Shown here one piece after another: positions 1-6,192 of a stretch of 6,501 nucleotides of DNA. The stretch covers positions 1 through 6,501 of the forward strand of contig DBUV01000061.1 of the NCBI GenBank assembly GCA_002308095.1, in the 5' to 3' direction. Both the position numbers and the translations under genes were made by a program. A model generated the notes under the pieces. That model was not told where the DNA came from, did not search any database, and saw only the letters and a program-made list of their open reading frames with translations. Each line of letters starts with the position of its first letter. Position 1 is the stretch's first letter. Source of the DNA: Acidimicrobiia bacterium UBA1281 (GTDB taxonomy: Bacteria; Actinomycetota; Acidimicrobiia; Actinomarinales; Actinomarinaceae).

Positions 1-35
1 GTATTGTAAATAGAATCAAAAAAAACTACTTTCAT
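1..35 (-). CDS. Possible start of a divergent gene (partial), perhaps a biotin-protein ligase
   Basis: On the minus strand an ATG at 35-33 opens a frame that stays open to the window edge and reads MKVVFFDSIYN followed by a Thr codon (ACN). A weak purine-rich AAAGAAG lies 8 bases upstream of the ATG. The FFDSIxxT pattern resembles the FDSIDSTN segment near the start of the catalytic domain of BirA-type biotin ligases that lack an N-terminal DNA-binding domain, and a ligase would fit beside a biotin transporter and a biotin enzyme. Only 11 full codons are visible, so both the existence of the gene and its identity are inference. Alternatively, an upstream + strand gene could end at TAA 7-9 or TAG 11-13. 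Confidence 0.25.
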   Translation of the reverse strand, partial: MKVVFFDSIYN

Positions 36-100
36 GGTGTTACTTCTTTACATATATATAGGTCAAATACTTACACTAACAATAAACAAGAAAGACGAGC
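36..100. promoter_or_regulatory. Candidate promoter/leader region of the operon, possibly divergent
   Basis: This short AT-rich stretch is the only non-coding space before the operon. On the + strand TTTACA (47-52) resembles a -35 box, and TACACT (72-77) fits the TAnnnT type of -10 box, but the 19-base spacer is long. The self-complementary TATATATA (53-60) could act as a -10 in either direction; for the minus strand, TTGTTA (82-77) lies 16 bases upstream of it. The ribosome site before the ATG at 101 is weak (AAGAAAG at 88-94). No riboswitch-like fold was apparent. All assignments are by eye. Confidence 0.35.
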
Positions 101-1588
101 ATGTCAGACGAAAATTTAGCTCAAATAAGGGATGAAAAGGCAAAAAAAGTCCAACATCCAAAAGGTAAGTTAACAGCTTATGAAAGAATTAACCTTGTTT
201 TAGATGAGGGATCTTTTAATGAGATTGATGAAAATGTCTCTTCTGAAGCAAATCCTGATGGTGAAGCAGTCATAACTGGTTCTGGAACAATCCATGGAAG
301 ACCTGTCTATATATACTCAGAAGATTTCTCCATTATGGGGGGAAGTCTTGGAGAAGTTGTTGCAAAAAAAATTCTAAGAGTAATGGACCTCGCTTTAGAA
401 GCAAGGGCTCCAATTATTGGAATTAAAGATTCTGGCGGTGCTCGTATACAAGAAGGTATCTCATCTTTATATGGATATGCCCAAATATTTAAGAAAAATG
501 TACAGGCATCAGGAAAGATTCCACAGATCTCTGTGATTGTTGGCCCCTCAGCAGGTGGAGCTGTCTATAGTCCGGCGTTAACGGATTTCATATTTCAGGT
601 TAAAGATATAGGACAACTTTATGTCACTGGACCAGCAGTCGTTAAAACAGTAACGGGTGAAGACGTTAGTTTTGAAGAGCTTGGAGGCATAGAGGCTCAT
701 GGAACACTTTCCGGAGTAAGTCATCAGATTTGTGAAGATGAACAACAGGCATTTGACGAAGTGCGTTACCTCCTAAGCTTCTTACCACAGTCAGCAGAAC
801 AAAAACCACCTGTATTCATTACTGAGGATGACACAGAAAAATCAGTTGATATATTAGATTCTTTTATTCCTGAAAATAGGAATCAGCCTTATGACATGAA
901 TGATGTCATAAATAATATTGTGGATGATGGTGAACAATATCCTATTCATGCAAACTATGCATTAAATATTATCACTACATTGGCAAGAATTAATGGAAAC
1001 ACTATAGGAATTATTGGCAACCAGCCATTAGAAGTTGCTGGCGTATTAGATATTGATGCATCCGAAAAAGCTGCACGCTTTGTACGTTTTTGTGATGCTT
1101 TTAATATACCCCTTCTTACACTTGTTGATGTACCCGGATTTCTACCTGGTGTTGAGCAAGAGCATGGTGGAATCATAAAAAGTGGTGCTAAGTTGCTTTA
1201 TGCATACTCAGAAGCAACAGTTGCAAGAGTATGTGTGGTTGTCAGAAAAGCATATGGTGGTGCCTATATTGTTATGGATTCAATGGGTCTTGGAGCAGAT
1301 AAACTGTTTGCTTGGCCAAGTGCTGAAATTGCAGTTATGGGTGCCGAAGGAGCTGTGGATATTATTAATAAAAAAGAAATTAAAGAGGCAGCAGATAAAG
1401 ATGCAGTAAAAGCCCGACTTGTCGACGAATACAATGAAAAATTTAGTAACCCTGATATTGCAGCAAAACTTGGATTGGTCGATAAAATTATTAAACCAAG
1501 CGAAACAAGAAAAGTTGTTACGGAGGCTTTTAAAGAGCTGGTAAATAAAACTAACTTAGGAGATAAGCATGGAAACATTCCCCTCTAA
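101..1588 (+). CDS. accD: Acyl-CoA carboxylase carboxyltransferase (beta) subunit, probably acetyl-CoA carboxylase
   Basis: Transfers the carboxyl group from carboxybiotin to acyl-CoA, giving malonyl-CoA if acetyl-CoA is the substrate; cytosolic. The 495-residue chain is a complete PccB/AccD5-type carboxyltransferase (actinobacterial accD naming, not the zinc-ribbon E. coli AccD). The N-terminal half carries DSGGARIQEG (110-119) and GPSAGGA (148-154), the oxyanion and acyl-CoA-binding region. The C-terminal half carries KAYGGAYIVMDS (383-394) and AWPSAEIAVMGAEGAV, and the protein ends in the family-typical KHGNIPL. Ile390 sits where propionyl-CoA carboxylases have Asp and acetyl-CoA-using actinobacterial enzymes have Ile, which favours acetyl-CoA (inference). 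The N terminus is shorter than in many relatives (about 510-550 residues). Ser150 replaces the common Cys in GPCAGG. Its last 20 bases overlap bioY. Its partner is the fused biotin subunit at 2112-3800. Confidence 0.96.
   Translation: MSDENLAQIRDEKAKKVQHPKGKLTAYERINLVLDEGSFNEIDENVSSEANPDGEAVITGSGTIHGRPVYIYSEDFSIMGGSLGEVVAKKILRVMDLALEARAPIIGIKDSGGARIQEGISSLYGYAQIFKKNVQASGKIPQISVIVGPSAGGAVYSPALTDFIFQVKDIGQLYVTGPAVVKTVTGEDVSFEELGGIEAHGTLSGVSHQICEDEQQAFDEVRYLLSFLPQSAEQKPPVFITEDDTEKSVDILDSFIPENRNQPYDMNDVINNIVDDGEQYPIHANYALNIITTLARINGNTIGIIGNQPLEVAGVLDIDASEKAARFVRFCDAFNIPLLTLVDVPGFLPGVEQEHGGIIKSGAKLLYAYSEATVARVCVVVRKAYGGAYIVMDSMGLGADKLFAWPSAEIAVMGAEGAVDIINKKEIKEAADKDAVKARLVDEYNEKFSNPDIAAKLGLVDKIIKPSETRKVVTEAFKELVNKTNLGDKHGNIPL
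1558..1562 (+). promoter_or_regulatory. Ribosome binding site for bioY inside the upstream gene
   Basis: AGGAG lies 6 bases before the ATG at 1569, inside the end of the carboxyltransferase gene. It is one of the best Shine-Dalgarno matches in the window, and it supports the overlapping start over any later methionine. Confidence 0.7.
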
Positions 1589-2108
1589 AAATATTCCTAT
1601 TACATGGGTAGAAAAAGGCACGCTTGCAAGAAATTTATTTCTTTCATTTGGCTTTGCAATAATCACCGCATTAAGTGCTCAAATTAGAATAGAACTTCCA
1701 ATCACACCAGTACCTATTACAGCACAAACATTTGTAGTTATCTTAGCTGGTCTATTGCTTGGAAGTACATTTGGTTCACTCAGTATGTTGATGTACTTGT
1801 TTACCGGTTTAGCTGGACTTCCTTTTTTCTCAGGAAGTGTTGCAGGTCTTGCTATTTTAAAGAGTCCAACAATTGGTTATATCATCGGCTTCTTTTTAGC
1901 TGCACAGATTGTTGGTAGGCTTTCTCATACACCTTTACTTGCAATCGTGATGGGAACTGGCATGATTTATTTGAGTGGAGTATTTGGACTCACGCTCATA
2001 TTAAATATTTCAGTAATTGAAGCATTCACTATTGGGGTTGTTCCCTTTCTAATAGGTGACTTAATAAAAGGATTTGGCGCAGTATTAATTGCATACAAAA
2101 TCAAGTAA
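1569..2108 (+). CDS. bioY: BioY, biotin-binding S component of an ECF-type transporter
   Basis: Membrane protein that binds biotin and imports it, usually with the ECF energising module (two ATPases and EcfT), though some BioY proteins have been reported to work alone. The 179 residues match the normal BioY length and are mostly hydrophobic, with about six membrane segments from residue 22 onward. Family motifs are visible: PVPITAQT (47-54) followed by LAGLLLGS, then YxxxGLAGLPFFSGSVAG (76-93), SPTIGYIIGF (99-108, usually GPTxGYxxGF), and GDLIKG near the C terminus. The start overlaps the upstream gene by 20 bases and has a good ribosome site. No ECF ATPase or EcfT gene is in the window. Its place between two subunits of a biotin-dependent enzyme suggests a cell that imports biotin and may not make it; auxotrophy is inference. 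Confidence 0.95.
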   Translation: METFPSKNIPITWVEKGTLARNLFLSFGFAIITALSAQIRIELPITPVPITAQTFVVILAGLLLGSTFGSLSMLMYLFTGLAGLPFFSGSVAGLAILKSPTIGYIIGFFLAAQIVGRLSHTPLLAIVMGTGMIYLSGVFGLTLILNISVIEAFTIGVVPFLIGDLIKGFGAVLIAYKIK

Positions 2109-2111
2109 CTT

Positions 2112-3800
2112 ATGACTGAAAAAAGACTTCTTATAGCAAATCGTGGTGAAATAGCACTTCGAATAATCCGTTCAGCAAAAGAAATGGGTCTTTATACTAT
2201 TGCTGTTTATTCAGATGTTGATACTGACTCACTACATGTAAAAAGAGCAGATGAGTCTTACTATCTTGGTGGATCTCTTCCAGCAGAGAGCTACAGAAAT
2301 ATTAAAAATTTGATGAAAGCTATTGAAGAAACAAAAGCTGACTTGGTTCATCCCGGATATGGATTTCTTGCTGAAAATGCCGACTTTGCAAAAGCCGTGC
2401 AGAAAAAAGGAGTCACCTGGATAGGGCCAAATCCAGAAACAATAAAATCTATGGGTGACAAAATTGAATCCAGGAAACTTATATCAAAAGCAGGGTTACA
2501 ACCTGTCCCCGGTCAGTTAAAACCATCAAGAACAAAGAGAGAAGCACTAAAAGACGCTAATCGATTTGGGTATCCGGTGGCACTAAAAGCAGCTCATGGT
2601 GGTGGTGGAAAAGGTTTAAGAATCGTAAAAAATGATAATGAACTAGATGAAAATTTTGAAATTGTTAAACGAGAAAGTGAAGCATATTTTGGTTCAGACC
2701 AAGTCTATGTTGAAAAGTTCATAAAACCTGCAAGACATGTTGAGACACAAATTCTTAGTGATAAATTTGGCAACCATGTTTATCTCGGAGAACGTGATTG
2801 CTCTCTACAGAGAAGAAATCAAAAACTCATTGAAGAGAGTCCACCAATATGGCTTTCCGAATATGGACAAGAAAAACTTAAAGATGCAACCATGCGAATT
2901 GCAAATATCTCTAATTATGTAAATGCTGGAACGGTTGAGTTCTTAGCTGATGCAGATGAGAATTTTTATTTTCTAGAAATGAATACTCGCCTACAGGTTG
3001 AACATACCGTCACTGAGATGCGTTATGGAATTGATATTGTTAAAGAGCAAATAAAGATAGCAATGGGGAATTCACTAGAAGATTTTATAGTTGAGCCTAG
3101 AGGGCACAGTATTGAATTTAGAATCAATGCCGAAGACCCAACTAATAGCTTTTTACCTACTCCTGGAACAATCACAGAATATAGAGAGCCAATGGGAAAT
3201 GGGGTTCGTGTTGATGGATGGGTAAAAACTGGAACAGCCATCTCCCACTTTTATGACAATTTAATTGCCAAGTTAATTGTTTGGGGTGTGTCTAGAGAGG
3301 AAGCATTATCTAAGGGTCAACGTTGCCTAGAAGAATATATCGTTGGAGGAATCCCAACAACTATCAATGTTTTATCTGATGTCCTTAAAACAAAAGAATT
3401 TAAAGAAGGACGAGTTCATGTAAAGTTTTTAGAAGAAAATTTCAAAATCAAAGAAGTTGAAGAGGAAATAAGCTCTGATCGACCAAGTAAAGTGAACATA
3501 TCACTTGATGAAACTGGTTCTCCGACACTTGCACCACAACCACCAAAAAAAATTGGTATGGATTTAACTGGAAGTATTAAGAATCCAGGCATAATAACTG
3601 CAAACATGCAAGGGACGATCATGGATACCATGACGAAAAAAGGTAAAAAAGTTAAAAAAGGAGATTCACTCTTTGTATTAGAAGCAATGAAGATGGAAAA
3701 TGTTATAACGGCTCCTATAAATGGTGTAGTGAAAGAATTCAATATTAAAAAAGGTCAGCCTGTAAATAAAGGCGATGTCCTTGTCGAGATAGAATTGTAA
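2112..3800 (+). CDS. accA: Acyl-CoA carboxylase biotin carboxylase/biotin carrier fusion (alpha) subunit
   Basis: Carboxylates biotin with bicarbonate and ATP and carries it to the carboxyltransferase; cytosolic. Actinobacterial AccA3-type naming is used; it joins the jobs of E. coli AccC and AccB in 562 residues. Biotin carboxylase spans about residues 1-450: IANRGEIA (8-15), HPGYGFLAEN, the ATP-binding GGGGKG (163-168), ERDCSLQRRNQK with Lys238, the active-site EMNTRLQVEH (289-298) including Glu289 and Arg293, and FRINAEDP with Arg337. A charged linker containing PQPPKK (about 450-490) leads to the carrier domain with EAMKMEN. Lys527 is the biotinylation site, 35 residues from the end as is usual. 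It starts 3 bases after bioY with no clear Shine-Dalgarno, so coupled translation is likely. Its stop overlaps the acpS start as TAATG. Confidence 0.97.
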   Translation: MTEKRLLIANRGEIALRIIRSAKEMGLYTIAVYSDVDTDSLHVKRADESYYLGGSLPAESYRNIKNLMKAIEETKADLVHPGYGFLAENADFAKAVQKKGVTWIGPNPETIKSMGDKIESRKLISKAGLQPVPGQLKPSRTKREALKDANRFGYPVALKAAHGGGGKGLRIVKNDNELDENFEIVKRESEAYFGSDQVYVEKFIKPARHVETQILSDKFGNHVYLGERDCSLQRRNQKLIEESPPIWLSEYGQEKLKDATMRIANISNYVNAGTVEFLADADENFYFLEMNTRLQVEHTVTEMRYGIDIVKEQIKIAMGNSLEDFIVEPRGHSIEFRINAEDPTNSFLPTPGTITEYREPMGNGVRVDGWVKTGTAISHFYDNLIAKLIVWGVSREEALSKGQRCLEEYIVGGIPTTINVLSDVLKTKEFKEGRVHVKFLEENFKIKEVEEEISSDRPSKVNISLDETGSPTLAPQPPKKIGMDLTGSIKNPGIITANMQGTIMDTMTKKGKKVKKGDSLFVLEAMKMENVITAPINGVVKEFNIKKGQPVNKGDVLVEIEL

Positions 3801-4177
3801 TGACAAGCATATTTGGTGTAGGAGTTGACCAAGTTAATCTAAATCGAGTTAGAAAACTTTTAGAAAAAAACCAATCTAAGTTTGAAAAAAGATGTTTCAC
3901 AAAAAATGAAATAATCTATGCAAATAGATTTAACGATCCATCCAAAAGATTAGGTGCTAGATTTGCAGGAAAAGAAGCTGTTATGAAATCTCTTGGCAAA
4001 GGATGGCGTCAGTTGAACTGGAAAGAAATAGAGATTACTGGTGGTGGAAAACCGACTGTCATTCTTCATGGGAAAGCAGCAGAATTGGCTTCTGAACAAA
4101 ATATAAAAGATGTCCACATCTCTTTATCTCATGAACAAGAAATGGCCATTGCTTTTGCTGTCTCTGAGGTAGTGTAA
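3800..4177 (+). CDS. acpS: Holo-[acyl-carrier-protein] synthase
   Basis: Moves 4'-phosphopantetheine from CoA to a serine of apo-ACP, making the carrier active for fatty acid synthesis; cytosolic, normally a trimer. The 125-residue chain has normal length. The N-terminal GVGVDQVNLNRV (6-17) holds the metal-binding Asp10; Gln11 replaces the more usual Ile or Leu. The second signature, FAGKEAVMKSLG (55-66), holds Glu59, and SLSHE (108-112) with His111 is near the end. The ATG shares its A with the stop of the preceding gene (TAATG) and only a weak GAGA lies upstream, so it probably depends on translation of that gene. Its position between the carboxylase and fabD ties ACP activation to malonyl supply. 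Confidence 0.95.
   Translation: MTSIFGVGVDQVNLNRVRKLLEKNQSKFEKRCFTKNEIIYANRFNDPSKRLGARFAGKEAVMKSLGKGWRQLNWKEIEITGGGKPTVILHGKAAELASEQNIKDVHISLSHEQEMAIAFAVSEVV
4166..4170 (+). promoter_or_regulatory. Ribosome binding site for fabD
   Basis: GAGGT lies 6 bases before the ATG at 4177, inside the last codons of acpS. It supports the start that overlaps the acpS stop by one base. Confidence 0.6.
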
Positions 4178-5085
4178 TGAGTTGGGTTGGTATGTTTCCA
4201 GGTCAAGGTTCACAAGAACCTGGAATGGGAAAAGAACTTCTTGAAAAATACCCTGAGCTTTTAATTGATGTTTTTGATGATGCATTGGGTTGGTCTCTTG
4301 AAAGTGTTATTAGTGAAGGTGACTCAGAATCAATTAAGAGAACTAATATTGCTCAACCATATATATTTGCAATATCATACTGCTACGGCTTAGAAGTATT
4401 AAAAGAATATGGAGACCCCTCTGCTCTTATCGGACACTCTCTAGGAGAGTACACTGCTCTTACTATCAGTGGATTTTTTGATTATGCAGATGCCCTGAAA
4501 ATTATCTCTGTTCGTGGAGAGGCTATGCAGTCATCTGTTGAAAACTCTGATACAGGTATGGCAGCAGTGCTAACTACCGACTTGGATTCTACACTCAAAG
4601 AAATTGAGTCTTTAAATTCCCAAGATATTGAAGTTTGGATATCAAACTATAACGATGCCTCCCAAATTGTTATTAGCTCAAGCAATGAAAACCTTGAATA
4701 TCTAAAATCAAACTCAAAAGCACTAGGTGCTAGAAGAGTTATACCTCTTGAGGTTGCTGGTGCCTTTCATAGTAAAATTGTATCTCCTGCTAAGCCAGAG
4801 CTGGCAACTGCTCTTGAGGGAATCGAAATTAAAGAGGGATCAATACCTGTATATATGAATGTTGATGCAAACTTAGCAAATATAGAATCGCTTAAAGAGA
4901 GATTAGTTAATCAGATTGATAATTCTGTCTTATTTTATGACCAAATACTTAAGATCGAGTCTGAAATTAATCCAAAGGAATGGGTACATATTGGTCCCGG
5001 TAATGTAACTGCTGGAATGGTTAAGAAGTCTATATCTAGTAAAGAAATTAGGGTAATTAATTCACTAGAGTCTATTACTCAATAG
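4177..5085 (+). CDS. fabD: Malonyl-CoA:ACP transacylase
   Basis: Transfers malonyl from CoA to holo-ACP, linking the upstream carboxylase to chain elongation; cytosolic. The 302-residue length is normal for FabD. Visible motifs are FPGQGSQ (7-13), the nucleophile motif GHSLGEY (86-92) with catalytic Ser88, VRGEAMQ with Arg113 that binds the malonyl carboxylate, GAFHS (195-199) with catalytic His198, and IGPGNVTAGM near the C terminus. The segment NYNDASQ (157-163) departs from the common NxNxPGQ form but keeps the Gln. The start overlaps acpS by one base (TAATG) and has a fair ribosome site. All core catalytic residues are present, so an active enzyme is expected. Confidence 0.96.
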   Translation: MSWVGMFPGQGSQEPGMGKELLEKYPELLIDVFDDALGWSLESVISEGDSESIKRTNIAQPYIFAISYCYGLEVLKEYGDPSALIGHSLGEYTALTISGFFDYADALKIISVRGEAMQSSVENSDTGMAAVLTTDLDSTLKEIESLNSQDIEVWISNYNDASQIVISSSNENLEYLKSNSKALGARRVIPLEVAGAFHSKIVSPAKPELATALEGIEIKEGSIPVYMNVDANLANIESLKERLVNQIDNSVLFYDQILKIESEINPKEWVHIGPGNVTAGMVKKSISSKEIRVINSLESITQ

Positions 5086-5087
5086 TT

Positions 5088-5092
5088 GGGAG
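5088..5092 (+). promoter_or_regulatory. Ribosome binding site that decides the fabH start
   Basis: GGGAG begins 2 bases after the fabD stop and lies 5 bases before the TTG at 5098. A start at the alternative TTG at 5086 would place this site at and just after the start codon, where it could not serve it. This favours TTG 5098. Confidence 0.65.
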
Positions 5093-5097
5093 TAATT

Positions 5098-6192
5098 TTG
5101 AAGTCAACAATAACTGGTTGGGGTAAGTGCGTCCCTGATAACGTAGTAACTAATGATGATATGGCTACATTTATAGATACCTCTGATGAATGGATACAGC
5201 AAAGAACAGGTATCAAAGAACGAAGATTTTCACATGTAAACAACTCTGATATGGCAACTGTTGCGGGACTTAGAGCAATCGCAACTGCTGGTCTACAACC
5301 AGAAGATATAGATGTTGTGATATTAGCTACTTGTACACCAGACAGTATTGTTCCATCTGCAGCTGCACATGTTCAGAAAAAGATGGGTTGTGTGAATGCT
5401 ATTGTTTATGACGTAAATGCTGCTTGTGCCGGTTTTCTTTATGCAATGCAACAGGCTAAAGCTTTTATAGAAAGTGGTATTTACAAGAATGCCGTAGTCA
5501 TTGGATCAGAGCATATCACATGGTTGCTTGACTGGTCTGATAGAAATACAGCCGTACTTTTTGGAGATGGTGCTGGTGCCATGGTTGTGCAACCAAGTAA
5601 TGACGAATCAGAAGGTGAGATTTATTCATTTAAAAATGGTCTAAGTTCTGATAAGTTAGCAATCTTAGAAGTTCCTAACTTTGGCTCAGCAATGAATAGA
5701 TTTACTCCATATGCTGCAGCAGAAACGACTTGGACTTTTGATGGTCAAGAAATTTTTAAGAATGGTATTAGAGCTATGGGTAATGCATCTGAAGAAGCAA
5801 TTGAGGCATCTGGTTTAACAAAAGAAGATATTGATTTGCTTATTCCTCACCAAGCAAATTTACGAATAGTTGAGGGGTTAGAGAGAAATCTAAAATTACC
5901 AAATGCCAAAACTTTAAAATATGTTCATAAATATGGGAATACTTCTGCAGCTTCAATTCCTACAGCATTTGTTGATGGCATAGAAGATGGTTCCATCAAA
6001 GGTGGCGAAACTATGATAATTACTGCTGTTGGGGCTGGGCTTGCATGGGGAGCAGCTGCAATAAAACTAGGGCAGCGTGTAACGCCCCTAGGAGAAACTG
6101 ATGCTGCTTTACCAGAATTCGATGGAACAGGTATAGATGCTATTCAAGAATCTATCGACTATTTTGTTCACGGGAAAAAAGAAACTCAATAA
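5098..6192 (+). CDS. fabH: 3-oxoacyl-ACP synthase III (initiating ketoacyl synthase)
   Basis: Condenses an acyl-CoA starter with malonyl-ACP to begin fatty acid synthesis; cytosolic. With a TTG start at 5098 the protein has 364 residues; a TTG at 5086 would add four. The later start is preferred because of the GGGAG ribosome site and because KSTITGWG then aligns with the usual FabH N terminus. The thiolase fold is clear: DEWIQQRTGIKER near the N terminus, catalytic Cys110 in NAACAGF, His251 in PHQANLR and Asn281 in YGNTSAAS, with the His-Asn spacing of 30 seen in E. coli FabH. After GAGLAWGAAAIKLG, where many FabH proteins end, about 40 further residues follow (RVTPLGETDAALPEF and onward). 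I have an uncorroborated memory of similar tails in some FabH-like proteins. The stop overlaps the fabG start as TAATG. Confidence 0.94.
   Translation: MKSTITGWGKCVPDNVVTNDDMATFIDTSDEWIQQRTGIKERRFSHVNNSDMATVAGLRAIATAGLQPEDIDVVILATCTPDSIVPSAAAHVQKKMGCVNAIVYDVNAACAGFLYAMQQAKAFIESGIYKNAVVIGSEHITWLLDWSDRNTAVLFGDGAGAMVVQPSNDESEGEIYSFKNGLSSDKLAILEVPNFGSAMNRFTPYAAAETTWTFDGQEIFKNGIRAMGNASEEAIEASGLTKEDIDLLIPHQANLRIVEGLERNLKLPNAKTLKYVHKYGNTSAASIPTAFVDGIEDGSIKGGETMIITAVGAGLAWGAAAIKLGQRVTPLGETDAALPEFDGTGIDAIQESIDYFVHGKKETQ

Noticed and set aside
18..25. Run of eight A on the + strand (T on the minus) as a terminator tail
   Set aside because: No GC-rich hairpin precedes it on either strand.
5..52. A classical BirA operator formed by TGTAAA and TTTACA
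   Set aside because: The half-sites are 36 bases apart rather than 14-16 and lack the full flanking bases, so I do not annotate it as an operator.
3..119. A + strand frame open from the left edge to the TAG at 117-119, as a possible tail of an upstream gene
   Set aside because: Its translation is rich in Asn, Arg, Tyr and Lys with no conserved look, it crosses the likely promoter region, and it overlaps the well-supported start at 101.
1182..1409. A 75-codon + strand frame inside the carboxyltransferase gene
   Set aside because: Out-of-frame shadow of conserved sequence around the GGAYIVM motif, with no ribosome site or protein-like composition.
955..1578. Minus-strand open frames of 73 and 104 codons opposite the carboxyltransferase gene
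   Set aside because: They lie wholly antisense to a gene with clear family motifs throughout, and their translations show no recognisable domain.
2737..3742. One + strand frame and two minus-strand frames within the biotin carboxylase/BCCP gene
   Set aside because: All overlap strongly conserved catalytic or carrier regions of the real gene and look like chance open frames.
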